Of a stretch of DNA of 43,346 nucleotides, positions 24,861 to 33,296 are shown in pieces. Under the pieces are notes generated by a model. It did no database searches. It was not told the DNA's origin and saw only the letters and a program-made list of their open reading frames with translations. Where the stretch lies: positions 1 through 43,346 of the forward strand of contig CANGFO010000017.1 of the NCBI GenBank assembly GCA_947453195.1, written 5' to 3'. The translations under genes and the position numbers were made by a program. Numbering within the stretch: position 1 is the stretch's first letter; every line of letters starts with the position of its first letter. The DNA is from Flavobacteriaceae bacterium. Lineage in GTDB: Bacteria > Bacteroidota > Bacteroidia > Flavobacteriales > Flavobacteriaceae.

Positions 24861-26525
24861 TTAGTTGTTTTTCACTAATTTGTAATGAAAAGACTTTCCG
24901 TTACAAATCACTTCTAATAAATAAAATCCCGTTTTTTCGAACTTCATATCTATAGTAGTGTTGCTAAAAGATGCGTATTGTTTTTCTTGGATAAGTTTTC
25001 CTAATACATCAAACAATCTAATTTCTAATTGATCTATAGTTTCAGAAGAAGCTATTTCAAAAATTCCATTATTTGGATTTGGAATAATCTTAATTAATGC
25101 CTCTTCTTTTGCATTATTTTCATCGTTAGATAATGGAATTACAATAATTCCTCCGGCAGCTTGATAAACACTTGCAAAGGCTTGATAGTATTGGTTTGCA
25201 ATATTAGCATCGTGAACAATTAGCGTATTTTCATCATTTTTAGTTTCTGCTGAAGTACTCCAATTGTGAGAACCTGTTAGTACTTGAGGATCTGAAGTGT
25301 TGTCAAAATTATCTACTACCATAAATTTGTGGTGCATGATTCCCGACGCAGCGTCAATGACAGCATGATTTGGAGACAACCCCGATTGTAAATTGGAGAT
25401 TTGATTGCTTGTTGGATTGCTACTATCAACCAATACATTAATATTGGTAAGTCCGCTTGAAAATTTATTTATTAGCGCAGCGCTGATGTCAGTTCGAGTA
25501 AAATTCATTACTGCAACTTCTATATCTGTATTTGCGGAATTAACTGCCGAAATGATTTTGGCTGTGGTGCCATCAGATGGGCTAAAATAGCTTTCTACCG
25601 TTTTCCCTCCAATAATAAAGTTGTGAGGTGTGTTGTCGGTTTTGTATTGTCCGAATTTTGAATTTGTAGTATTAGGTAGAGCGGTAGAACTTCCCCACAT
25701 TTCTTCAAATTCTAATGTGTAAGCAGCTGCTAGAGTTTGATCTTGAATTACGATTGCATTGTTTTTATCTGGGCCATCAATTTGTGCAACCGTCCAATTT
25801 GTAGAACCAGTCCAAACATAAGAAAGAAATGGATTATTACAAATGGCATCGATAATTACAAATTTATTATGCATAATTGTGTAGCTCGATGATGTTGGAC
25901 TAGCTAAAACAGGAATAGCACTGTTTAATAATGGAATCATTACACTACTAGTACCTCCGTCATAAATTACCCTTACTTGAACTCCTCTTGCATAAGCCGC
26001 ATTAATTGCACCAGCAATTCCTGCAGCAGCAGATGGGGAATAGGAGTTATAAATGGCGATGTCTAATGTTGCAACGCAATTATTAATATAACTAATAAGC
26101 ATATCATCTAGCGTGTCTGCCAAATTTACTGCTGCTTGAGTTTGACTAAAACTGGTATCTACTGTATGATTAAAATACACATTTATGGCTCCACTTGACG
26201 CGGACTTTGAAGCTATGGTAACGCTTGAAATTTGAGTTTTAGATTCCTTTAAAGTGTATTCAATTTTGAAAAATTGAGAAGGTTTTACCGTATTTATGAT
26301 AAAAAAATCGGGATTGGATGCTTTCTCAAGTACCACTTCTTTATTAGCAAACACATCGGTAACTTTGATAGAAAATGGAACTTTTGCTTTATTAAAATCA
26401 AGTTCTAATCTATTTGAAAAATAGTGAACCGTAAAATCTTTTTCAGCAATAATTTCCTGTGAAAACACGGGAAAAATTGAAAATAGAAAAAAGATTAAGA
26501 TAGATAAGGGGGAATATCTAATCAT
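24861..26525 (-). CDS. Secreted phospholipase D-like protein with T9SS sorting domain
   Basis: 554 residues. A signal peptide ends near PVFSQ. Two phospholipase D HKD motifs are complete: MHNKFVIIDA followed by GSTNW, and MHHKFMVVDN followed by GSHNWS. The C-terminus is a type IX sorting domain (IIPNPNNGIFEIA, LFDVLGKLIQE, GFYLLEVICNG). PLD proteins of this kind cut phosphodiesters in lipids or nucleic acids; the substrate is not known. The sorting domain implies an extracellular enzyme. Confidence 0.93.
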   Translation of the reverse strand: MIRYSPLSILIFFLFSIFPVFSQEIIAEKDFTVHYFSNRLELDFNKAKVPFSIKVTDVFANKEVVLEKASNPDFFIINTVKPSQFFKIEYTLKESKTQISSVTIASKSASSGAINVYFNHTVDTSFSQTQAAVNLADTLDDMLISYINNCVATLDIAIYNSYSPSAAAGIAGAINAAYARGVQVRVIYDGGTSSVMIPLLNSAIPVLASPTSSSYTIMHNKFVIIDAICNNPFLSYVWTGSTNWTVAQIDGPDKNNAIVIQDQTLAAAYTLEFEEMWGSSTALPNTTNSKFGQYKTDNTPHNFIIGGKTVESYFSPSDGTTAKIISAVNSANTDIEVAVMNFTRTDISAALINKFSSGLTNINVLVDSSNPTSNQISNLQSGLSPNHAVIDAASGIMHHKFMVVDNFDNTSDPQVLTGSHNWSTSAETKNDENTLIVHDANIANQYYQAFASVYQAAGGIIVIPLSNDENNAKEEALIKIIPNPNNGIFEIASSETIDQLEIRLFDVLGKLIQEKQYASFSNTTIDMKFEKTGFYLLEVICNGKSFHYKLVKNN

Positions 26526-26595
26526 TTTTTTTTGTAAAAATATGAAATTATAAGTGTTTTCTTATAAAATTATATTTTAATTAAGTAAAGTCAAC

Positions 26596-27720
26596 TCACT
26601 TGCTGAACTTTCGTCCTTTCCAGTTAAAGCTACCAAAAAGCGAATAGATCCCAACAAAGGAAGAGAAAATGGGATAAAATAAGCTGCTTGCTAGCGGCGG
26701 AATTAAGGCCTTATTTCTTAAATAGCCATTTGTTTTATAAAGTAATACATAATCAATGCCATATTTAAGAATCAATGCCATAGCAAAAAGCCTTAAATCG
26801 AATTTACCAAAGTACCAAAGGCCAAAAGAAACTACCAAAGATATATTCATGGCTAATACAATTACTGCAAGTAATTTGGGATAATTTGTTTGGTAACTCG
26901 ATGTTTTGCTTGCCCATCGAACCCGCTGCATAAAGAGCTCATACAGGTCGTTTATGGGTTTGGTTTTTACAATGAAATCATCATTCTTGAGGTAGCAAAC
27001 TTTATCTTTATTATAGGCAATGGCTTTTTGCAAAAGCAATACATCATCTCCACTTGCGGTGTTGTTTATTCCACTAAATCCGCCAATCTCTTGAAATAAA
27101 TTTTTGGTGTAAGCAAAGTTGGCCCCGTTACACATAAATGGTTTTCCTAATCCAAAACTTCCAATAGTCGTTCCTTGAAGGCTTATTAAATCGAGTTGTT
27201 GAAAATGATGAAACCAGTTGTTTTTTGTTTTGTAAATTACTGCACCAACCACCATTTCGGGTTGCTTGTTTTGTATAAAATCATCCAATGTTTGAAGCCA
27301 ATTTTTTGGAACAATACAATCGGCATCAGTGGTTATAATCCACTTGTTTTTTACTATAGGAATTGCTCTAGAAATGGCATCTTTTTTAGGGGAGTTAGAC
27401 AATCTTAAATTTTCTAAAAGGGTAGATTCAATTAAGCCATTTGCCAAGCGCCAGTTGATACAAATTCTTTCCGAAGCATCGGTAGAGAAGTCATCCACCA
27501 AAATAATTTCAAGCAATTCAACTGGATAATTAAGATTGGAAATCGATTTTAAAAGCTTAGGCAAATTCTTTTCTTCATTTCGAAAAGGCACAATGATAGA
27601 AAAAGAGGTAATGGGCTTTTTTTCGGTTTTTTCAAAGGATTCTAATTTATTAAAACCAGAAATTAATTGTGCTATGAATACAAGGTATAGAAATAAAATA
27701 AAAAATAAAACGAGTGTCAT
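26596..27720 (-). CDS. GT2-family membrane glycosyltransferase
   Basis: 374 residues. One N-terminal hydrophobic helix precedes a GT-A domain: SIIVPFRNEEKNLPKLL, EIILVDDFSTDAS, and the metal-binding DAD-type TTDADC, then GDDVLLLQKA and RVRWASK (QxxRW-like RVRW). Two or three C-terminal hydrophobic helices follow. Such enzymes extend polysaccharide or lipid-linked sugars at the inner membrane. It starts four bases after the flippase-like gene, forming a two-gene unit. Confidence 0.92.
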   Translation of the reverse strand: MTLVLFFILFLYLVFIAQLISGFNKLESFEKTEKKPITSFSIIVPFRNEEKNLPKLLKSISNLNYPVELLEIILVDDFSTDASERICINWRLANGLIESTLLENLRLSNSPKKDAISRAIPIVKNKWIITTDADCIVPKNWLQTLDDFIQNKQPEMVVGAVIYKTKNNWFHHFQQLDLISLQGTTIGSFGLGKPFMCNGANFAYTKNLFQEIGGFSGINNTASGDDVLLLQKAIAYNKDKVCYLKNDDFIVKTKPINDLYELFMQRVRWASKTSSYQTNYPKLLAVIVLAMNISLVVSFGLWYFGKFDLRLFAMALILKYGIDYVLLYKTNGYLRNKALIPPLASSLFYPIFSSFVGIYSLFGSFNWKGRKFSK

Positions 27721-27724
27721 GGGA

Positions 27725-28654
27725 CTATAATTTAGAACTATTTATTTTAAAAATTAATACATAATAACTTCCAATGATAACGGGTAAAACGATATTTAAA
27801 AACCACATTAAAGTGGTTACAAATACGGTTACCCATTCGTTAACCTCTAATATTCCGAAAAAATAAACGGCTAAACTTCCTTTTAAAGCAAAGTCTAAAA
27901 ACTGAAAACTCGGAATTATTGAAGCCAATAAATAAACTGTAGTGATGCTTGCCATCAAAATTAGATAAGGCAAATTAACATCAAAAGCTACAAACAAAAA
28001 ATAATATTGATGAGAAAAAACTAAATAACGGCACAAGCCCAAAAGGATGTTTTTGTGATGAATTTTTTTCGGAATTGCATTTATTCTTGAAATGAAATTT
28101 TCAATGGAATGTCCTTGAATTATAATGCGTTTGGTAAAAATAGAAATCATGATTACCACAATACAACTTAAAATCAGCAAGATGCTCCAATAATAATAGC
28201 CTAGCAGTAGCATTCCAATTAATCCGAAAAGACCGGTAATAAGCACTTGAATTCCGTTGCAAATTAGATTCAGAAATACGATTTTTTTGGCATCTTTCTT
28301 TTCAAAATACAGCGCTTTTCCAACATATTCCCCCACGCCAACCGGAGTAAAAACTCCCAATGTTAAAGCGGCAAGCACTTGCTTGGTTGCTTCTATTTTA
28401 GAAATTACTTGAACTTCTTGAGCTAGATTTTGCCATTTTAAAATTTCAAAATAGCGGTTCCAAAAAGTCAAAAATAATAAAAAAGCGATTCCTGCAACCG
28501 ATTGATTTTTTCGGAATAAAACCAAAAATTTATCCCATTCTAGTTGGTCATTACTAGCCAACTGATGGTAAATAAAATAAAAAGCCGCAATTACAATCAA
28601 AAGTTTGATTATAAAAACACCGAATTGCTTAGTTTTGTGAGGAATTGAAATCAT
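27725..28654 (-). CDS. UPF0104 / lysylphosphatidylglycerol synthase TM-region protein
   Basis: 309 residues with about eight hydrophobic helices. The family pattern is seen in FLTFWNRYFEILKWQ, LGVFTPVGVGEYVGKALYF and SIIPSFQFLDFALKGSLAVYFFG. Members include the membrane half of MprF and are thought to move lipids or lipid-linked sugars. It lies directly upstream of a GT2 glycosyltransferase, which fits a glycolipid role. It is divergent from ruvC, 55 bases apart. Confidence 0.85.
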   Translation of the reverse strand: MISIPHKTKQFGVFIIKLLIVIAAFYFIYHQLASNDQLEWDKFLVLFRKNQSVAGIAFLLFLTFWNRYFEILKWQNLAQEVQVISKIEATKQVLAALTLGVFTPVGVGEYVGKALYFEKKDAKKIVFLNLICNGIQVLITGLFGLIGMLLLGYYYWSILLILSCIVVIMISIFTKRIIIQGHSIENFISRINAIPKKIHHKNILLGLCRYLVFSHQYYFLFVAFDVNLPYLILMASITTVYLLASIIPSFQFLDFALKGSLAVYFFGILEVNEWVTVFVTTLMWFLNIVLPVIIGSYYVLIFKINSSKL

Positions 28655-28709
28655 TGTTGCAAAGAAACAGAAAACTTTGAATTGATTTCTAAAACTTGAA
28701 ACTTATTAA

Positions 28710-29264
28710 TTGGCAAACGAACGCATCATATTAGGAATTGACCCCGGAACCACAATAATGGGATTTGGCTTGATTAAGGTTGTAAATAAAAAAATGGAAT
28801 TTATTCAGTTGAATGAATTGATTTTGAGTAAATACGACAACCATTACCAAAAGCTGAAAGTCATTTTTGAGCGAACTATTGAGCTGATTGACACTCATCA
28901 CCCGGATGAAATTGCTATTGAAGCTCCTTTTTTTGGTAAAAATGTGCAATCAATGTTGAAACTTGGTAGGGCTCAAGGTGTTGCAATGGCTGCCGGACTT
29001 TCTAGAGATATCCCAATTACCGAATATGAACCTAAGAAAATTAAGATGGCCATTACCGGTAACGGAAATGCCACTAAAGAGCAAGTTGCTAAAATGCTGC
29101 AGCAATTATTAGGTTTAAAAACACTTCCAAAAAATTTAGATTCCACCGATGGTTTAGCTGCTGCAGTTTGTCATTTTTTTAATTCTGGAAAAGTGGTTGG
29201 CGCAAAAAGTTATTCCGGTTGGGATGCTTTTGTGAAGCAAAATGAAGATCGCGTAAAGAAATAA
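28710..29264 (+). CDS. ruvC: Crossover junction endodeoxyribonuclease RuvC
   Basis: 184 residues from a TTG, the only start that keeps the full N-terminus ([19 protein letters not shown]). The catalytic acids are Asp in GIDPGT, Glu in [11 protein letters not shown], and the Asp pair in [15 protein letters not shown]. It cuts Holliday junctions with RuvAB. The leader holds AAAACTT-GAAACTT, a short seven-base-period repeat. The next gene starts two bases after the stop. Confidence 0.96.
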   Translation: MANERIILGIDPGTTIMGFGLIKVVNKKMEFIQLNELILSKYDNHYQKLKVIFERTIELIDTHHPDEIAIEAPFFGKNVQSMLKLGRAQGVAMAAGLSRDIPITEYEPKKIKMAITGNGNATKEQVAKMLQQLLGLKTLPKNLDSTDGLAAAVCHFFNSGKVVGAKSYSGWDAFVKQNEDRVKK

Positions 29265-29266
29265 CA

Positions 29267-30400
29267 ATGAGCGGCATCTACATTCATATTCCTTTTTGTA
29301 AGCAAGCGTGTCATTATTGCGACTTCCATTTTTCTACTTCATTGAAGAAAAAAGACGAAATGATTTTGGCTTTAGCCAAGGAAATTGAAATGCGAAAAAG
29401 TGAGTTTCAAGATGAGGTAGTAGAAACAATTTATTTTGGTGGCGGTACTCCTAGCAGATTGCAGATTGCAGATTTGCGATTGCAGATTGATTCTATTTAT
29501 CAAAATTATAAGGTTACTAAAAATCCCGAAATTACGCTTGAAGCCAATCCAGATGATTTGTCTAGTGATTATTTAATTGAACTTTCAAAAATTGGAATTA
29601 ATCGCCTTTCCATAGGAATTCAATCTTTCTTTGAAGATGATTTGAAAATGATGAATCGGGCGCATAATTCGGCGGAAGCTAAAAAATGTTTGGAAGTAGC
29701 CACCATGTATTTCGACAATATTTCAATTGATTTGATCTACGGAATTCCGGGAATGAGCAACGAAAAATGGATACAAAACATTGAAATGGCTTTAGCTTAT
29801 AAAGTGCCACATATTTCAAGTTATGCCTTAACGGTAGAGCCAAAAACAGCGTTGCATTCGTTCATACAAAAACAATTAATTCCGCAGCCAGATGAAGAAG
29901 TGGCTCAGGAACATTTTCAAATCTTAGTTGAAAAACTAACTGAAAATGATTTTATTCACTACGAACTTTCCAATTTTGGAAAAGAAAATTATTTTTCAAA
30001 GAACAATTCCAGTTATTGGTTGGGAAAGAAATACATAGGAATTGGACCATCTGCACACAGTTATGATGGACAAAAACGAGGTTGGAATGTTTCTAATAAT
30101 TCGGTTTACATTAAATCGATCTTGGAAAATAAACTTCCAATGGAAACCGAAATCTTATCTAAAACCGATCGGTATAATGAATATATAATGACCGGTTTGC
30201 GCACCATGTGGGGCGTTTCATTAGAACAAATTGAAAAGGAGTTTGGGAAGACCTATTTGGATTATTTAAATAAGCAAGCCGCTCGATATATTGAAGATCA
30301 TTTATTATTTCTAGATGATGCAATATTAAGAACCACACAAAAGGGGAAGTTCCTAAGTGATGGTATTGCATCCGATTTATTTTTACTAAATTTGGAATAA
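29267..30400 (+). CDS. hemW: Radical SAM haem chaperone HemW (coproporphyrinogen dehydrogenase-like)
   Basis: 377 residues. The radical SAM cluster motif is CKQACHYCDFHFS, and GGGTPS is the SAM site. The conserved NRLSIGIQSF, DLIYGIPG and SSYALTVEP follow, as does the C-terminal HemW domain. HemW binds haem and helps load it on respiratory enzymes; it was often named oxygen-independent coproporphyrinogen oxidase. The segment after GGGTPS (RLQIADLRLQIDS) is encoded by five GATTNNN heptamers (29457-29491). Confidence 0.93.
   Translation: MSGIYIHIPFCKQACHYCDFHFSTSLKKKDEMILALAKEIEMRKSEFQDEVVETIYFGGGTPSRLQIADLRLQIDSIYQNYKVTKNPEITLEANPDDLSSDYLIELSKIGINRLSIGIQSFFEDDLKMMNRAHNSAEAKKCLEVATMYFDNISIDLIYGIPGMSNEKWIQNIEMALAYKVPHISSYALTVEPKTALHSFIQKQLIPQPDEEVAQEHFQILVEKLTENDFIHYELSNFGKENYFSKNNSSYWLGKKYIGIGPSAHSYDGQKRGWNVSNNSVYIKSILENKLPMETEILSKTDRYNEYIMTGLRTMWGVSLEQIEKEFGKTYLDYLNKQAARYIEDHLLFLDDAILRTTQKGKFLSDGIASDLFLLNLE
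29454..29491. repeat. In-frame heptamer repeat GATTNNN x5 inside hemW
   Basis: GATTGCA, GATTGCA, GATTTGC, GATTGCA, GATTGAT in unbroken seven-base steps from 29457, preceded by GCA. The repeat encodes a duplicated LQI...LQI peptide in the protein. Confidence 0.8.
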
Positions 30401-30410
30401 AATCATTCAT

Positions 30411-31172
30411 TTGAAAACAACGATTAGCCATAATGGTCAAACTTTTGATATTGATTTATCAATGCCAATTGATATTTCGATTCCTTTAACCAATACCGAT
30501 GCCAATCCTATTGCTTGGTATATTGAGAAACCAGAAATAGAACCAGTTAAATTTGGGGATTGGATTGGAAAAGTATCGGAAGGAAGTTCCACCAATTTCA
30601 ACAATATCTTTTTTAATCCGCATGGACATGGCACCCATACTGAATGCCTTGGGCATATTACAAGTGAATGTTATTCGATTAATCAATGTTTGAAAAAGTT
30701 TTTCTTCACTGCCGAATTGCTTTCTATTACTCCAGAAGAAGTGGGAGTAGATCGAATTATTACTAAATCCCAGGTTGAAATGGCTTTGAACGGAAAAACT
30801 CCGGAAGCAATTGTAATTCGGACTTTACCCAATTTAGAGAATAAAAAACATCAAAATTATTCCAAAACTAATCCGCCTTATTTAGCCGAAGAGGCAGCCA
30901 CTTATATCCGAGAAATCGGAATTCAACATATACTAATCGATTTACCAAGTGTAGACAGAGAAGAAGATGAAGGTAAATTATTGGCTCACAAAGCCTTTTG
31001 GAATGTAAAAAATGTTACCGAATTAAATTCAGATGCACGACTTACCTGCACTATTACCGAGATGATTTTTGTAAAAAACGAAATTCAAGATGGAAGTTAT
31101 ATTTTAAACCTTCAAATTGCTTCTTTTGAAAATGATGCGAGTCCAAGTAAACCAATTTTATATAAAATATGA
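30411..31172 (+). CDS. Cyclase-family (kynurenine formamidase-like) metal hydrolase
   Basis: 253 residues from a TTG start 10 bases after hemW. The family metal motif is HGHGTHTECLGH, with further conserved IVIRTLPN, HILIDLPSVDREED and a late ITEMIF. Relatives hydrolyse N-formylkynurenine or act in other amide or lactone reactions. The substrate is not determined. Its stop overlaps the next start (ATGA). Confidence 0.85.
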   Translation: MKTTISHNGQTFDIDLSMPIDISIPLTNTDANPIAWYIEKPEIEPVKFGDWIGKVSEGSSTNFNNIFFNPHGHGTHTECLGHITSECYSINQCLKKFFFTAELLSITPEEVGVDRIITKSQVEMALNGKTPEAIVIRTLPNLENKKHQNYSKTNPPYLAEEAATYIREIGIQHILIDLPSVDREEDEGKLLAHKAFWNVKNVTELNSDARLTCTITEMIFVKNEIQDGSYILNLQIASFENDASPSKPILYKI

Positions 31173-31576
31173 TTTCGGTTTCTGCAGATAAAAATAAGTT
31201 AGACATTCCATTTATTTTAAGTGAATTAAAACAAGTGAGTTGGCTTGCGCCAAAAACTAAAGAAGAAGTGCAAACAGTTATTGACGCGTCTTTTTGTTTC
31301 GGAATTTACTTAAACGATAAACAAATTGGCTTTTGCAGAGTCATTACCGATTATGTTGTTTTTGCCTATGTGATGGATGTATTTATTACCGCAGAACAAA
31401 GAGGAAATGGCTATGCTTCTATTTTAATAAACACAATGCTTTCTGAGCCAAAGTTGCAAGAGGTTAAACTATGGCGCTTAGCAACTTCTGATGCCCATTT
31501 TTTGTATAAAAAATTTGGCTTTGATTCTTTAGCGCATCCCAACAAAATGATGGAGAAATTAGTTAAAATCTCCTAA
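31169..31576 (+). CDS. GNAT-family acetyltransferase
   Basis: 135 residues. The acetyl-CoA motif is YVMDVFITAEQRGNGYASILI, with the QRGNGY variant of Q/RxxGxG/A. The C-terminal FLYKKFGFD is also typical. Substrate is unknown. The ATG overlaps the stop of the cyclase gene by four bases, so translation is coupled. Confidence 0.88.
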   Translation: MISVSADKNKLDIPFILSELKQVSWLAPKTKEEVQTVIDASFCFGIYLNDKQIGFCRVITDYVVFAYVMDVFITAEQRGNGYASILINTMLSEPKLQEVKLWRLATSDAHFLYKKFGFDSLAHPNKMMEKLVKIS

Positions 31577-31596
31577 TTAATTAAACGTAAATCGAT

Positions 31597-31968
31597 ATGA
31601 ATATCCAACAATTTTATGAATTTTGCTTATCCAAAAAAGGGGTGACCGAGCACTTTCCATTTGATGAAGAAACGTTGGTTTTTAAAGTGGGTGGAAAAAT
31701 GTTTTGCCTTACCTCTTTAAACGAGTGGGAGAAAGGAAATCCATCCTTGAATTTAAAATGCGATCCCGATAGAGCGCAGGAGTTGAGAGCCGAATATGAG
31801 TCTGTAATTCCGGGTTGGCACATGAGTAAAATTCATTGGAATACCGTTGCGTTTAATGGTGATGTTTCTGATAGGATGATGCGAGAACTTATCGACCATT
31901 CGTATGACCTTGTGTATAAAAGTCTCACGAAAAAAATTCAATTGGAAATTCAGCTTTTAGAAAATTAG
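31597..31968 (+). CDS. MmcQ/YjbR-family protein
   Basis: 123 residues, family length. The motifs are KGVTEHFPFDEETLVFKVGGKMFCL, LNLKCDPDRAQELR, VIPGWHMSKIHWNTV and ELIDHSYDLVYKSL. It has a CyaY-like alpha/beta fold and is thought to bind DNA in some cases; role not known. It follows the acetyltransferase by 20 bases in the same operon. Confidence 0.92.
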   Translation: MNIQQFYEFCLSKKGVTEHFPFDEETLVFKVGGKMFCLTSLNEWEKGNPSLNLKCDPDRAQELRAEYESVIPGWHMSKIHWNTVAFNGDVSDRMMRELIDHSYDLVYKSLTKKIQLEIQLLEN

Positions 31969-32010
31969 GTATTACATTTGTTATGCTAAAAATATTAAGA
32001 ATTAGTAATT

Positions 32011-32676
32011 ATGATAGATAATCTTAAAAAAATATTAAACGAAGATCAAGATCCAAAAGCCATTGAAAAAATAACTACAAAACTTCAAAATCTATTAATG
32101 AATAATGAAGAAGTAGGATATATTGCCGTGCAAAAGAAACCAGCGGTTACTTTGTTTCCTGATAGTATTGTGGTAACCAATAAGCGTATTATTTTATGTA
32201 AACCAAAAAACTTGGGTTTATCAATGGAATTTATGGATTATGATTGGGATGATGTTGCGGCATGTTTTGTTAAAGAAGGAATACTTGGAGCAGATTATAC
32301 TTTTACAACCAAATCGGATTTATCGCATACTGTAGATTATTTACCTAAAAATCAAGCGAGAAAATTATATACTTACGCAAAAGAACAAATGGATTTGTTA
32401 AAAAATCCGAGACCAGATGCTGATCCGGCAATAGTAACAGAGCAAGTGGAAGAAGTTGCAACAGAGGAGGTGACCAATTTTGCCGAAATTATGCCAAGTG
32501 CTTATGCTGCAGAGGTAGTTTCATCAGAGGCTACTTCAGGGGAGAAAAAGTTAAGTGAGTTTACCCAAGATGAGTTGTTTGAAAAGTTACAAAACTATAA
32601 GAAATTACTTGACAATGGGTTGATTATGCAAGCCGAATATGATAATTATAAAAAAGAAATATTATCATACATGTAA
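32011..32676 (+). CDS. PH domain protein with C-terminal SHOCT motif
   Basis: 221 residues. A bacterial PH (YokE-type) domain spans about 25-125 (EEVGYIAVQKKPAVTLFPD, IVVTNKRIILCKP, YDWDDVAACFVKEGI). A Glu/Val/Thr-rich linker follows, and the last ~40 residues are a SHOCT motif (LFEKLQNYKKLLDNGLIMQA, then EYDNYKKEIL), a short helical module for oligomer formation. Cytoplasmic; role unknown. It has a strong terminator and so is probably separate from the signalling cluster downstream. Confidence 0.88.
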   Translation: MIDNLKKILNEDQDPKAIEKITTKLQNLLMNNEEVGYIAVQKKPAVTLFPDSIVVTNKRIILCKPKNLGLSMEFMDYDWDDVAACFVKEGILGADYTFTTKSDLSHTVDYLPKNQARKLYTYAKEQMDLLKNPRPDADPAIVTEQVEEVATEEVTNFAEIMPSAYAAEVVSSEATSGEKKLSEFTQDELFEKLQNYKKLLDNGLIMQAEYDNYKKEILSYM

Positions 32677-32696
32677 TAAAAACTTTCTAAAATTTT

Positions 32697-32731
32697 AAAA
32701 TACCCCTTGAAGTCAGCAAGGGGTATTTTTT
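32697..32731 (+). terminator. Terminator of the PH-SHOCT gene
   Basis: TACCCCTTG (32701-32709) pairs with CAAGGGGTA (32717-32725), followed by seven T residues. Confidence 0.92.
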
Positions 32732-32866
32732 TGATTATTTTTTTCTTTTGTAAGAAAAATCTAACTGTTCATCTATACTTAATGTAGTTTAAACGATTAA
32801 TATGTTAACAATAAAAATAGAATAAAATATTATGCAATATTTGAAAGTTATAATTAAAAAATACCC

Positions 32867-33274
32867 ATGATTAAGTTGTTAAATATCTTATTTGTTGAGG
32901 ATGATGCTATTGAGGTAATGATGTTTGTGAGAGTATTACAAAAAATCGGCATTAATCATCGTTTAATTGAAGCTAGAAATGGTGAAGAGGCATTAGCGAT
33001 ATTAAAGGCTAAAGAAGTAATTCCTGATATCATACTTTTAGATTTGAATATGCCAAAACTAAATGGAATTGAATTTTTAAAAATTGTAAAATCAGAGGAA
33101 GACACTAAGCATATTCCTGTTATAATTTTTACAACTTCTAATAATCACAGAGACATTGCAACGTGCTATAAAGTTGGAATTTCGGGTTATATTATAAAAC
33201 CGCTTAAATATGAAGATTATTTAATATTGGTTAAAAAAACCCTCGAATATTGGTCTAGTAATGAATTATTATAA
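32867..33274 (+). CDS. Single-domain response regulator (Rcp1/CheY-like)
   Basis: 135 residues, a receiver domain only. Acidic residues EDD at 11-13, phospho-acceptor Asp59 in IILLDLNMPKLNG, Thr/Ser in IIFTTSNNH and Lys in YIIKPLKYEDY. It resembles the Rcp1-like regulators found with PAS/phytochrome kinases. With no output domain it must act by binding a partner or as a phosphate shuttle. It is first in the signalling cluster; the kinase gene follows directly, with an alternative kinase ATG inside its last codons. Confidence 0.93.
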   Translation: MIKLLNILFVEDDAIEVMMFVRVLQKIGINHRLIEARNGEEALAILKAKEVIPDIILLDLNMPKLNGIEFLKIVKSEEDTKHIPVIIFTTSNNHRDIATCYKVGISGYIIKPLKYEDYLILVKKTLEYWSSNELL

Positions 33275-33296
33275 AAGCCAATTGAGCATAAATAGC

